DNA of 64,000 bases, from the NCBI GenBank assembly GCA_035574455.1, contig DATLYT010000110.1, forward strand, positions 1 through 64,000, in the 5' to 3' direction. Of the stretch, positions 36,284 to 44,738 are shown piece by piece. A program made the position numbers and the translations under genes. Under the pieces are notes generated by a model. It saw only the letters and a list, made by a program, of their open reading frames with translations, was not told where the DNA came from and searched no databases. The stretch's first letter is position 1. Each line of letters opens with the position of its first letter. The DNA comes from DATLYT01 sp035574455. Its GTDB lineage: Bacteria; Bacteroidota; Ignavibacteria; UBA10030.

Positions 36284-37330
36284 TTAGAACCCTAACTTAA
36301 TCGAGATCACCTGGTTGGCGTCGAAGAATTCCACCTGGCGGTATGCATAGTCGAGCATAATGTCCAGGCCGGACGCCATGTAGCCGAATCCGAACCCGAA
36401 CGTGCCGCCGAAGATGTTCTCCTTCTCTTCCGCCTGAGGAACCATGCCAAGACCGGCACGACCGAAGATGCGGAGCGATTCCATCGTGATACCCACCTCG
36501 CCGCCGAGACGATACTCGTCAAGGTAGAGGTTGTTGTTCGTGAAGGAACCAGCCAGATTCCACGTCATATTGTCGGCCATTGTGCCGGAATAACCCAGAC
36601 CGATCTCGACAATCGACGGTAACTCGAAGCTCGCTGCTTCGCTCTTGAAGCGCTGCTCCGGGCGTTGACCTTCCGTCGGACGTGCGGATCGGTACAAACC
36701 GGACCCGTCGTACTTCATCTGCGGACCGATGTTCTTCACGGTCACGCCGAGGTTCAGGCCGGGCACACCGACCAAGCCATGGTACTGCACGCCGAAGTCG
36801 AGTGCAAAACCGGAAGCGCTTACCCGGTCGATCTGCTCCGAAATGATTTTCGCCGTGATACCGGCAGAGACCGCATCCGTTAGCGCACGGGAGTAGCTCA
36901 TCCCGACCGTCACGAACGTCGGTGAGAAGAAGCGGCCGGCGGTATTCTCCGGGTCGTCTTCCGTTGTGAGCGGAATGTCACCAAAGTTGAGCGCCTTCAC
37001 ACTCAATGCGATCACACCGAAGTCCCCAAACGACGCTCCCACTGCACCGTAGTTGACCGCAATATCGGCGATATAGCTCATATTCGAAAACATACCCTCG
37101 GCGGAATGGGCCATCCGGCCAAGTCCTGCCGGGTTCCAGTGGATCGCTTCCAACCCGCTGGTGGTAGCAATACTGGAGCCACCCATCGCGAGGTCGCGAC
37201 CACCGACCGGAATCAGCAGCTCAGGAGCCGCTGCCGTTCCGATCCTTTTATTCTGCGCGCTGACGCTCTCCACCACGACCGCAAGCGCCACGCAGAGGAC
37301 CACTGCTGTCAGAAAAAGTTTCTTACTCAT
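36284..37330 (-). CDS. PorV/PorQ-family outer-membrane protein
   Basis: 348 residues from the ATG at 37328-37330 (AAGGAG eight bases upstream; signal peptide MSKKLFLTAVVLCVALAVVV). The mature N-terminus LLIPVGGRDLAMGGSSIATTSGLEAIHWNPAGLG is the conserved opening of PorV/PorQ proteins, 14-strand FadL-like barrels. PorV proteins act in T9SS cargo shuttling or surface attachment. It lies 113 bases downstream of a T9SS cargo gene and two genes after a SusC-like receptor, which suggests a dedicated partner role. The chain ends in Phe (ISIKLGF). It is the last gene before the terminator. Confidence 0.88.
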   Translation of the reverse strand: MSKKLFLTAVVLCVALAVVVESVSAQNKRIGTAAAPELLIPVGGRDLAMGGSSIATTSGLEAIHWNPAGLGRMAHSAEGMFSNMSYIADIAVNYGAVGASFGDFGVIALSVKALNFGDIPLTTEDDPENTAGRFFSPTFVTVGMSYSRALTDAVSAGITAKIISEQIDRVSASGFALDFGVQYHGLVGVPGLNLGVTVKNIGPQMKYDGSGLYRSARPTEGQRPEQRFKSEAASFELPSIVEIGLGYSGTMADNMTWNLAGSFTNNNLYLDEYRLGGEVGITMESLRIFGRAGLGMVPQAEEKENIFGGTFGFGFGYMASGLDIMLDYAYRQVEFFDANQVISIKLGF

Positions 37331-37403
37331 GGTTGTTTCTCCTTGTTTTCTATTTCGGTTCATGAACATAGCGTTGCCCGCCAGAATGTGTAGCGGGCTG
37401 GCC

Positions 37404-37430
37404 CGCCTCTCCGCCAGAGGCGGAGAGGCG
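37404..37430. repeat. Perfect GC-rich palindrome
   Basis: CGCCTCTCCGCC and GGCGGAGAGGCG are perfect arms around AGA, between the T9SS cargo gene and the PorV-family gene. No T-run follows, so it is not an intrinsic terminator; it may act as an mRNA-stability hairpin or a repeat remnant. Confidence 0.7.
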
Positions 37431-37443
37431 GACTCTGCGTGGC

Positions 37444-40400
37444 TTAGTACGAATCAAGAACTTCCTGTTCTTGAATGATCGCTAGCTTCAGAACCTTCGT
37501 CACGCCGAGATCCGGCATGTCGATGTGAACAATGTAGATACCGCTGGCCACCGGGAACTGCGCGTGGTTGTTCAGATCCCAGCGGAAGAATTGCGACGCA
37601 TCGTCTTTTTCCAGCGTGCGCACCAACTGGCCGGCAAGGTTGAAGATGCGGAAAGTCGCCTTGCGTGGCAGGTTGTTGAACGTCACGAACCGGAAGAAGC
37701 GGTTGGTTTCCGCCGCGTTAAACGCATAATACGGATTCGGGAAGACGCCAACCTTCTCGGCACTCGCCTTCTCCAACTCTAAGCCGGACTGCGGTGCGGG
37801 TGTAGTGTACGTGAAGACCGTCGACGGCGTATTCACATGGTTCGCGTAGATCTGGAACTCATTCGTGCCCGTCGGCTCATCCCACCGGTTGTCCGCCCGA
37901 CGATTGAATGTTGCCCACCACATAACAGGCAGACCGTTGTTGATGATGTTCACCTGCAACGTTGGATCCGGCGTGGAACCCGTATAGGGCTTGTTGAAAA
38001 TAAAGAGCCATTCGCGTGGTCCGGATGTTGCCACGTTGTCCTGTACGCCGTTCGAAGGCGGGTAGTACCTGCCATCCACCAAACCACCGGCGACGTTATT
38101 CTCCAGATGGCCCACCGCCAATCGCTGCGGAGGATTGGCCTCCGTATTCCACGCTGAGAGAGGCACACTGATTTTGTAATCATTGTAACCGTATGATCCC
38201 TGCGTATGATTCGTCAGGTAAGGAGCGAACTCCGGCCTTGCTGGCGATGTCCCACCTCGTACATAGCGATAGCCATACGAAAAGTTGGGGTCTGTGCTCG
38301 TATTGAGATCCCAACCACCATAGGGACTCGACCCATTCGTCTGTGTCGAGGCGCTGGCCTGTCCAAACCGCAAGAGAACGTCCTTCAATTCATGCGCCTT
38401 AACAGTTCGGTCTGTTGTACTCCCAAAATAGTGTGCAGGATCATCCCAACCAATCGTACCTTCAAACCCTTCGAATCCCAAACCTTGAGCATCGGCAAAC
38501 GTGATGCGACGGTTTCCTTTCGGTACCGCCCAGTCTTTCATGCCGGGAGGGGGACCCTCGACCTTCAGGAAGATACCGCCTTCGACGATCTTGTAGTTCT
38601 CGTCGCCGCTCTGGTTAGTTTCACCCGAGAGGATCGTTCGGTTCTGTGTCTTGTTGATGAGGCTCCACGTTGTATTGCCACCGCCGGCATCGGCGAATCG
38701 GATCTCATATGTATGGCCAGTGCTCGCGGTTGGGTCGACGACGATCGGACGAGCCGTACCATCGCTCACACCAGTCTTCGTCACTCGCAACGTATCGCCA
38801 AACTTCGCGCCGTAAACCTTGCCAAACGGTACTTTGGGTCGGACAGTCAACACGATGGCATCGGACTCCAGCACAGAAGGCAAGAAGCCCGGCACCGTGG
38901 CAACACTGTACGCCGTTACGGCAAGGTAATATTCCTGACCGTTGTAAATCTTTTCGATGTCTCGGAGGTAATCCCGCTTGAAGTTGAAGAAGCGCACAAC
39001 ACCGCTGTTCGAACCGAACTGCACGGGTAGTCTCAAGATCTGCCCGGAGTTCTGGTCGAACTGCTCATCCAGAACAACGGTCGGGTCTGCTGGCGTATCA
39101 TAGGTAACGATACGTTTCGCTTCGGAGAGCCTCGCACCGCGGCTCGGGAGCTGATACACATTGTATCCCTCAAAGCGGTATGCACCGGGTTGAGCGATAC
39201 GGTTTTCAATATCACTCACACGCTGCAGGTTGCTGCCCCACTCGATAATAACCTGACCGTCAAGCTCAGCCACCTTCACGTCTGGCGGCAAGGGCGGCTT
39301 CGGTACCTGGAACAGTGCGTTGAAGGTGTTCTGTACAAAGCGGTCGTTAAATTTCATCACAGCAACGCTGGAGAGACGGTCCGCGCCGAGACCGGCGACG
39401 GTACCAATATAGATTTCCTGCGTATCACCGGGCGCCATGCGGAAAGGACCGGTGTTCAACAGAATACGGCGATCGCCGGGAGCGAAGGAATAGAGCGTTC
39501 CCTGACCATCAAGGAATCCTGTGCGGTTCACAGGGTCGCCGGACAGTGGGAACTTCGTGATGCTCGCTCCGGGAGGATGGTTGTACGGCTGATCCGGGTC
39601 GGTAATGGAACCCAACGGAGCAAAACCGCGTAACATCTTATACCAACGGCCTGTGCCGAGTGAATACGCACCAGAGCCGCCGGGAGGGTCGGAGTACGGA
39701 CTGCCGGCGGAGAAGTAAGCAAAGGACGACATGCCGAGATTCCTGAAGCCCGGCCGATACTTCAAGTCAAACACCGCCGTGCTATTGGCATCCGGAACGA
39801 GCGGTCCCGCGAGGAAGTCGTACGCAGCCGAGGGCGGCGCCAGACCGAACTTGCGGAACGTATCGTCGTTTGCATTGCCGTTGTAAATGAAACCAATGCT
39901 CAAGGTACTGTCGCAACCCGCTAAGTCATCACTGAACGATCCGAGGTCGGGGTCGGACCACTGGCAGACATACATCTCATCGATATGGAAGGCGCCCTTT
40001 TGCCCGCCACCGATGTCGACACCGCCTTTGTTGATGATCTTGTAACGGGAAAAGTAAAGGTTGCCAAGAGCGTCGGTGCGTTTGTATGCCCAGACGGTCT
40101 TTTGGATCTCGAGACCGATCGGCTCAGAACCGACGAAGCCCAAGGCCTGGCTCCGGTCGAGGTCGTTGTACACCGTCCAGATGACCTGGTCGGCTGGGGA
40201 ATTCGGGTCGGCACCCGCAACACCCGGCTCGTCCCGATTCTGTGCAATCAAGCTGTCGACAGTGAAGGTTGCGCTAAATGCGGGCGGAGGATCATAGCGT
40301 CCGTTACCGTTGCGGTCGATGTATGGCGCGCCGAGGTCGACCGGCCATTCTTTCCAGTCCTTGTCATACTGGGCAATCATCGCAGCGATGGCCGCGTCGG

Positions 40401-40947
40401 AGACTTCCGTCGGAGTTGTTTCGTTGTAGTATGCGGCATCCTGTCGCGCTTCTGTTGCGGACATGGAGGCATAATCCCTACGGATACGGTATATGCGTGC
40501 ACGGGCATCATTGGGGTTAACGGCTGCTGCCGTTGCTCCAAGGCCTGTGACCCAGCCTTCTTTCGTACCGACGCCGTATGTTCCACCGCCGACTCGGATG
40601 GGTTGCAAGGAAGCAGGAGTTCCACCCGCGCCGGGGAATCCACCGACATAGACACGACCGCCGAAGACAACACCATCTTGGTAAATGACGTTACCTGTGC
40701 CCTTCGGGTAGTACATCCCGTTGTCGGCTCCCGGTGAGTGGTTGGACTGTCCGTCACTTCGGAACCACGCCGTGAGGTTGTTAATGCTAATGAGACCGTA
40801 GCGAGGTGTGCCTGCCGCTTTATACAGCGACTGCTTCTCGCCCGGCTTGGTCTTATCCGGTCCGTCAGACGCAAATGCGAACGACCATGCGAGGACGCTC
40901 AGCACAGCGACTGTCAGAGCCGGAATTGCAATGGATATTTTTCTCAT
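37444..40947 (-). CDS. Large exported T9SS cargo protein paired with a TonB receptor
   Basis: 1167 residues from the ATG at 40945-40947 (AAGGAG nine bases upstream), with a signal peptide (about residues 3-26, ending FAFASDG). The body is not assignable to a known enzyme. It contains aromatic/Gly-rich beta structure, a Ca-loop-like DRNGNGRYDPP near residue 215 and an FN3-like part near 600 (QVIIEWGSNLQRVSDIENR). The last about 100 residues (VGVFPNPYYAFN, FRIFNLAGQLVRTL, SGIYIVHIDM) form a T9SS type A sorting domain, unusually extended by a polar tail IIQEQEVLDSY. It sits 92 bases after the SusC-like receptor and 113 before the PorV-family gene, so it may be the surface partner of that receptor. 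Confidence 0.85.
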   Translation of the reverse strand: MRKISIAIPALTVAVLSVLAWSFAFASDGPDKTKPGEKQSLYKAAGTPRYGLISINNLTAWFRSDGQSNHSPGADNGMYYPKGTGNVIYQDGVVFGGRVYVGGFPGAGGTPASLQPIRVGGGTYGVGTKEGWVTGLGATAAAVNPNDARARIYRIRRDYASMSATEARQDAAYYNETTPTEVSDAAIAAMIAQYDKDWKEWPVDLGAPYIDRNGNGRYDPPPAFSATFTVDSLIAQNRDEPGVAGADPNSPADQVIWTVYNDLDRSQALGFVGSEPIGLEIQKTVWAYKRTDALGNLYFSRYKIINKGGVDIGGGQKGAFHIDEMYVCQWSDPDLGSFSDDLAGCDSTLSIGFIYNGNANDDTFRKFGLAPPSAAYDFLAGPLVPDANSTAVFDLKYRPGFRNLGMSSFAYFSAGSPYSDPPGGSGAYSLGTGRWYKMLRGFAPLGSITDPDQPYNHPPGASITKFPLSGDPVNRTGFLDGQGTLYSFAPGDRRILLNTGPFRMAPGDTQEIYIGTVAGLGADRLSSVAVMKFNDRFVQNTFNALFQVPKPPLPPDVKVAELDGQVIIEWGSNLQRVSDIENRIAQPGAYRFEGYNVYQLPSRGARLSEAKRIVTYDTPADPTVVLDEQFDQNSGQILRLPVQFGSNSGVVRFFNFKRDYLRDIEKIYNGQEYYLAVTAYSVATVPGFLPSVLESDAIVLTVRPKVPFGKVYGAKFGDTLRVTKTGVSDGTARPIVVDPTASTGHTYEIRFADAGGGNTTWSLINKTQNRTILSGETNQSGDENYKIVEGGIFLKVEGPPPGMKDWAVPKGNRRITFADAQGLGFEGFEGTIGWDDPAHYFGSTTDRTVKAHELKDVLLRFGQASASTQTNGSSPYGGWDLNTSTDPNFSYGYRYVRGGTSPARPEFAPYLTNHTQGSYGYNDYKISVPLSAWNTEANPPQRLAVGHLENNVAGGLVDGRYYPPSNGVQDNVATSGPREWLFIFNKPYTGSTPDPTLQVNIINNGLPVMWWATFNRRADNRWDEPTGTNEFQIYANHVNTPSTVFTYTTPAPQSGLELEKASAEKVGVFPNPYYAFNAAETNRFFRFVTFNNLPRKATFRIFNLAGQLVRTLEKDDASQFFRWDLNNHAQFPVASGIYIVHIDMPDLGVTKVLKLAIIQEQEVLDSY

Positions 40948-41039
40948 AACTCGAAACTCCTTGATTGTGTTGGTGAAACTGATTGATCGTGATAAGATGG
41001 ACTCCACCTCGAAGGTAGAGCCCATCTTCTCCGCGTCTG

Positions 41040-44000
41040 CTACATTTCGAGTTTTAACCCGACGATGATCTGTCGCGGGGGACCGAAGAGGTCACCACCA
41101 GCCTGTTGACCAAGACCGCCACCTGCACCAATGCTGGTGTAGGCATACCGGTTGTTCAGGTTAATGGCGCGATAGAATGCCTCGTAGTTCGGGATTTCCC
41201 GGTACGGGGTGGCAAACGGACTTTTCAGCCAGCCATCGTCGTACGGTGTTCCGGTCGTCGGATACACATTGAGAATCTGTTTCGTGTTGAACAAGTTCAG
41301 CACGCGAGCATAGAGCTCCACATTGCCAAAGTCCATGAAGAAGACCTTGCTCACGTTCAGGTCAACGTTGAACACCCACGGTGTCGTGGATGCGTTAATC
41401 GGCTCCACGGGGTTACGGCCGCGAGAGTCTTGCAACGCTCGAACGCCGATGAACCAGGGGCTGGCCTGACCCAGGTTGTGTGGCTCACGAATCTTCGTGT
41501 AGTTATGCCCGCTGTTGAAGGTGAGCAGGAAGTTCGCTCCCATCCCCTCTAAAATTGCTCCACCGTCGCCCTTGCCAAAGCGGTAGTCCACAAAGATCGT
41601 CCCTTTGTGCGTCTGGTTGTAATCCAAGGGGTTGATGAAGTTCGGGAAGCGTGCACTGGCTTCGTCCGTCACGGCGTTCTGTGAAGAACGGGAAGTCGAA
41701 CCTGTTCCGCGTGCGTCGGAAAGCGTGTAGTTCACGCGCGCCGCCAAACGATTCGTGCGGCGGAGCTCAAGCGTCAACTCCAGCCCCTTGACGGTACCGA
41801 AATCTTCGTTAAAGAATCCGACGGAGATCGGGAGACCCTGGGAGTTGAAAATTCTCCGAAGTTGGAGCTGGTCTTTCAGGTCTTTATAGAAACCGGAAAC
41901 GGTGAGGGCAAAGTTATCCGTCAAGGTCTGTCGGATACCCATCTCGTACTGCGTATTGCGCTCCGGTTTTGCTGTGAACGGAACGGCGGAAGCACCGAGG
42001 TTGTAGGGCGTCCGTGTTGACGGGTTCAAGCGTTGGCTCAACGTCACGTTGTCCATAATCAGCTGGTCCATGCTGGGAAGCTGCGCGTACTTGCCGTATT
42101 GAGCGTAGAACACGGTTTTGTCAGTCACCGGGAAGGCAAAGTTCAACCGCGGCAGCAGATAGCTGAACGGCTCGGACTCTGTGATCTTATCTTCCTCGAT
42201 GATACCCAACGCAGCATCAACCGGTGGTTCATTATAATCCGGCTGGCCGGTAATCGGGTTGATCGTCATCGGAACGGTCGGAATCTTCGGTGAGAAGTAT
42301 TCAAACCGGGCACCGATGTTGAGAATCAAGTCGCGGTACTCGAACTTGTTCTGAATGTATGCAGCGGCAAACAGAGGCGTCCGCGGTCCATCAAGCGTTG
42401 CACTCCGGCCACCACCCAAATCGTAGGTCTGACCATCCGACTCATTGCCATCGAGATCGTAACCGATGTTGGTAATGGTCGCACGCTGCAGCCGCACACG
42501 GCGCTCATATTCGCTCGCAAACGTACGGTCAATCACACCATCGCGGTTCGGGTCGAGGAAGATCCAGTAAGTCTGCGCATTCACACTAAATGTGCGGTAC
42601 GTCCATGAATCGATACTGCCGCCCGCCTTCAACTCCCATCGAGGATTGATCTGCGACGTAAAGTCTAACGTCACGCCAAATTGTCGAGTATTGCTTTTAC
42701 CGTAGCCTGTATTGGGAGAGAAAGGATGGGGGAAACCTGCTGAACTGGGGAACTGGAAGATCGTGCTATAGCCGAATGGGCCTTCGTAGCGATTACGCCA
42801 TTCGTTCGTAGGATATCCTTTGGCAGCGTACGCCACGCTGTCGGAATAGGATTTCCAGTCGTCCTGGAAGTCCTGGTCAAAACTCCGGCCGAAGCGGTTC
42901 TGATAGGAAAGACCGACTTCGTAAAACGTGGTTGGACCGAGAATGTGCGTTAAGCGGACGTTTCCAAAGACCGTCTCGACTTCACTGTGCGATAATGTCC
43001 GCGGATCTCGGAAGTAGTTGACTAAATTTCCTGGCCACGAGGTGCCGTTGGGCGAACGAAAATACGAATAGCTACCACTGAATTTCACCTTCAACGGGAG
43101 TTGGGACATCTGGTTCAGATCGAACAAGAGTGTTCCGATACCCGAGTTCGTGTATGTCCAGTTGTTGTACAGGTAGTTGCGTTTATACTCAATAGTGCCG
43201 TCATAGTTGCCGTCGCCGTCGGCATCCCGCGGGAGGAACAGACCTTCCGGCCGGTTGCCCAGAGCATCCGTCTTGAGACCCTCAAACTTGAACGGTTCGA
43301 TGAACCTCCTGTCGGATTGGCGCGTGTAATTGTGCTGACCGGTCAGGAAGAAGCGGATACCGCTGGTCAGCGGGCCGCCGACCGTCAACACGGCGTTGCG
43401 GTAGCCAAATGCCGTCGTGCCGAGGAACGTGTCGCCGGGCTTGGCAAAATCATCCGTCTGATAATCTAATGTCCATTTTAGTTCAGGACCCCCAGTGCGG
43501 AGGGATGTACGGACGACACCGGATGCCGCACCGCCAAACTCTGCCGTGTAACCGCCGGACTGGAGTTGGAATTCCTCAATCGCTTCTTGAATGACCCCAA
43601 CGTTTTGAGAATTGGTGATGGGATTCGTCACGTTTGCACCATCGATAAAGTACGCCACCTCACCCGCTCGACCGCCACGGACATACAGCCGTCCGTCACG
43701 CTCCACAACACCCGCTTCGAGAGCAAGGAAGTTGCCCAAACCGCGCAGCGGTAAGTTTCTGATATTCTCTTGGGTGTTGATACGGACGGTGTTGGTGGTA
43801 TTGCGTTGAATGAGGGGACGCTCGGCAACGACTTCGATTTCCCGTGTCTGGATAGCGGTACTGGAGAGCTGGAAATCCTGGGTCGTTGTCAGGTTTGCAC
43901 TGACGCGGACGTTGGCGACCGTAACCGCCGAGTAGCCGATATACGATGCCTTCACTGAATAGGCACCGGGCGGCACACTCAGAATGATGTACTCGCCGTT

Positions 44001-44171
44001 GACATCCGTGGAGGAGCCAAGTGTCGTACCTTCAATGATCACGTTGGCACCGATGAGCGGCTCGCCCGTTTGACTGTCCGTCACCCGGCCACGCAACTTC
44101 CCTTCCTGTGCAAACAGGAATGCCGGGAGGACAAGCAACAGGGTCAAAGCCATCAAGAGCTTGCGGTACAT
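41040..44171 (-). CDS. SusC-like TonB-dependent receptor with carboxypeptidase-regulatory domain
   Basis: 1043 residues with an AGGAGG six bases before the ATG and a signal peptide (LLMALTLLLVLPAFLFAQ). Residues about 24-110 form a CarboxypepD_reg-like domain (GKLRGRVTDSQTGEPLIGAN to VPPGAYSVKASYIGY). The plug follows (LYVRGGRAGEVAYFIDGANV, FGGAASGVVRTSLRTGG), then a large barrel (ending RQIIVGLKLEM). It imports or exports an unknown ligand across the outer membrane using TonB energy. A DtxR/IdeR-like palindrome in its long leader suggests control by iron or manganese and hence a metal- or siderophore-related ligand; this is inference. It is the first gene of a three-gene operon. Confidence 0.93.
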   Translation of the reverse strand: MYRKLLMALTLLLVLPAFLFAQEGKLRGRVTDSQTGEPLIGANVIIEGTTLGSSTDVNGEYIILSVPPGAYSVKASYIGYSAVTVANVRVSANLTTTQDFQLSSTAIQTREIEVVAERPLIQRNTTNTVRINTQENIRNLPLRGLGNFLALEAGVVERDGRLYVRGGRAGEVAYFIDGANVTNPITNSQNVGVIQEAIEEFQLQSGGYTAEFGGAASGVVRTSLRTGGPELKWTLDYQTDDFAKPGDTFLGTTAFGYRNAVLTVGGPLTSGIRFFLTGQHNYTRQSDRRFIEPFKFEGLKTDALGNRPEGLFLPRDADGDGNYDGTIEYKRNYLYNNWTYTNSGIGTLLFDLNQMSQLPLKVKFSGSYSYFRSPNGTSWPGNLVNYFRDPRTLSHSEVETVFGNVRLTHILGPTTFYEVGLSYQNRFGRSFDQDFQDDWKSYSDSVAYAAKGYPTNEWRNRYEGPFGYSTIFQFPSSAGFPHPFSPNTGYGKSNTRQFGVTLDFTSQINPRWELKAGGSIDSWTYRTFSVNAQTYWIFLDPNRDGVIDRTFASEYERRVRLQRATITNIGYDLDGNESDGQTYDLGGGRSATLDGPRTPLFAAAYIQNKFEYRDLILNIGARFEYFSPKIPTVPMTINPITGQPDYNEPPVDAALGIIEEDKITESEPFSYLLPRLNFAFPVTDKTVFYAQYGKYAQLPSMDQLIMDNVTLSQRLNPSTRTPYNLGASAVPFTAKPERNTQYEMGIRQTLTDNFALTVSGFYKDLKDQLQLRRIFNSQGLPISVGFFNEDFGTVKGLELTLELRRTNRLAARVNYTLSDARGTGSTSRSSQNAVTDEASARFPNFINPLDYNQTHKGTIFVDYRFGKGDGGAILEGMGANFLLTFNSGHNYTKIREPHNLGQASPWFIGVRALQDSRGRNPVEPINASTTPWVFNVDLNVSKVFFMDFGNVELYARVLNLFNTKQILNVYPTTGTPYDDGWLKSPFATPYREIPNYEAFYRAINLNNRYAYTSIGAGGGLGQQAGGDLFGPPRQIIVGLKLEM

Positions 44172-44319
44172 AGAATGCCTCCTTAACTATGTGGTAGTGA
44201 GGTACTGATGGGAGTTTCTACTGCGTGCCGATGATTAGGAGATGCCACCGGCGAGCATTCGAAGGAAACTTTATCAATTGTCCCGTTTCTTACACTGTCA
44301 ACATCTTAGCGCCGACAGC

Positions 44320-44338
44320 TAAGGTGAGCCTCACCTCC
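44320..44338. promoter_or_regulatory. Putative DtxR/IdeR-type metalloregulator operator
   Basis: TAAGGTGAGCCTCACCTCC matches the known DtxR/IdeR consensus TTAGGTTAGSCTAACCTAA at 14 of 19 positions and contains a perfect 7-bp palindrome (AGGTGAG-C-CTCACCT). A second inverted repeat CTTAGC/GCTAAG (44305-44323) abuts it. It lies about 40-55 bases downstream of the predicted transcription start, so a bound repressor could block elongation. An RNA structure is the alternative reading. Confidence 0.45.
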
Positions 44339-44382
44339 TAACTTGAAGAACAACGGGTGATAGGGATGTTTTGAGTTGCAAA

Positions 44383-44411
44383 AATATACAGGACGACTTC
44401 TTCTTTGTCAA
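44383..44411 (-). promoter_or_regulatory. Strong sigma70 promoter of the SusC-like receptor operon
   Basis: Minus-strand TTGACA (44406-44411), a 17-base spacer and TATATT (44383-44388). This gives a leader of about 205 bases before the receptor ATG. A second TTGACA at 44296-44301 lacks a good -10. Confidence 0.7.
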
Positions 44412-44512
44412 GTCTTTTCTACGCCTTTAAAAAAGCTTCGAACCGTAGAAAACAAGAAAAATTTGCCTTTTTCGTCAAAAATATCGTTTTCAAGAAAAAA
44501 AGTAACTACTCA

Positions 44513-44566
44513 GCGTAAATAAAAACCACAGATTACACTGATTTAACTTTTGTGAAATCTGTGGTT
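44513..44566 (-). terminator. Terminator-like hairpin downstream of serA
   Basis: 11-bp arms AACCACAGATT (44524-44534) and AATCTGTGGTT (44556-44566) enclose a 21-base loop. On the minus strand they are followed by TTTTATTTA. The rest of 44172-44738 holds the receptor promoter region and a palindromic repeat. Confidence 0.5.
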
Positions 44567-44660
44567 GAGACTTCTGAAAAATGAAATAGGAATGTCATTC
44601 TGAGGATCCGCCTGAGGCGGACTCAGAATGACAAGAGACTTGGAATTTTTCAGAAGTCTC
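44567..44660. repeat. Nested palindromic dispersed repeat, 'GTCATTCTGAG' family, copy 2
   Basis: Three concentric inverted repeats: outer GAGACTTCTGAAAAAT/ATTTTTCAGAAGTCTC (44567-44582 with 44645-44660), middle GTCATTCTGAG/CTCAGAATGAC (44594-44604 with 44622-44632), and inner TCCGCC-TGA-GGCGGA. It is a cleaner version of the element at 30277-30428. Confidence 0.85.
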
Positions 44661-44738
44661 GCGGTTACATTTTTTTCTCGGTGTTTTTGAGCAAATCAGT
44701 TTAACGTTAAAAATACGCTGAGTGGATACGAAAAAACG

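Noticed and set aside
37404..37430. Perfect palindrome as intrinsic terminator
   Set aside because: No T-run follows on either strand, so it is listed as a repeat only.
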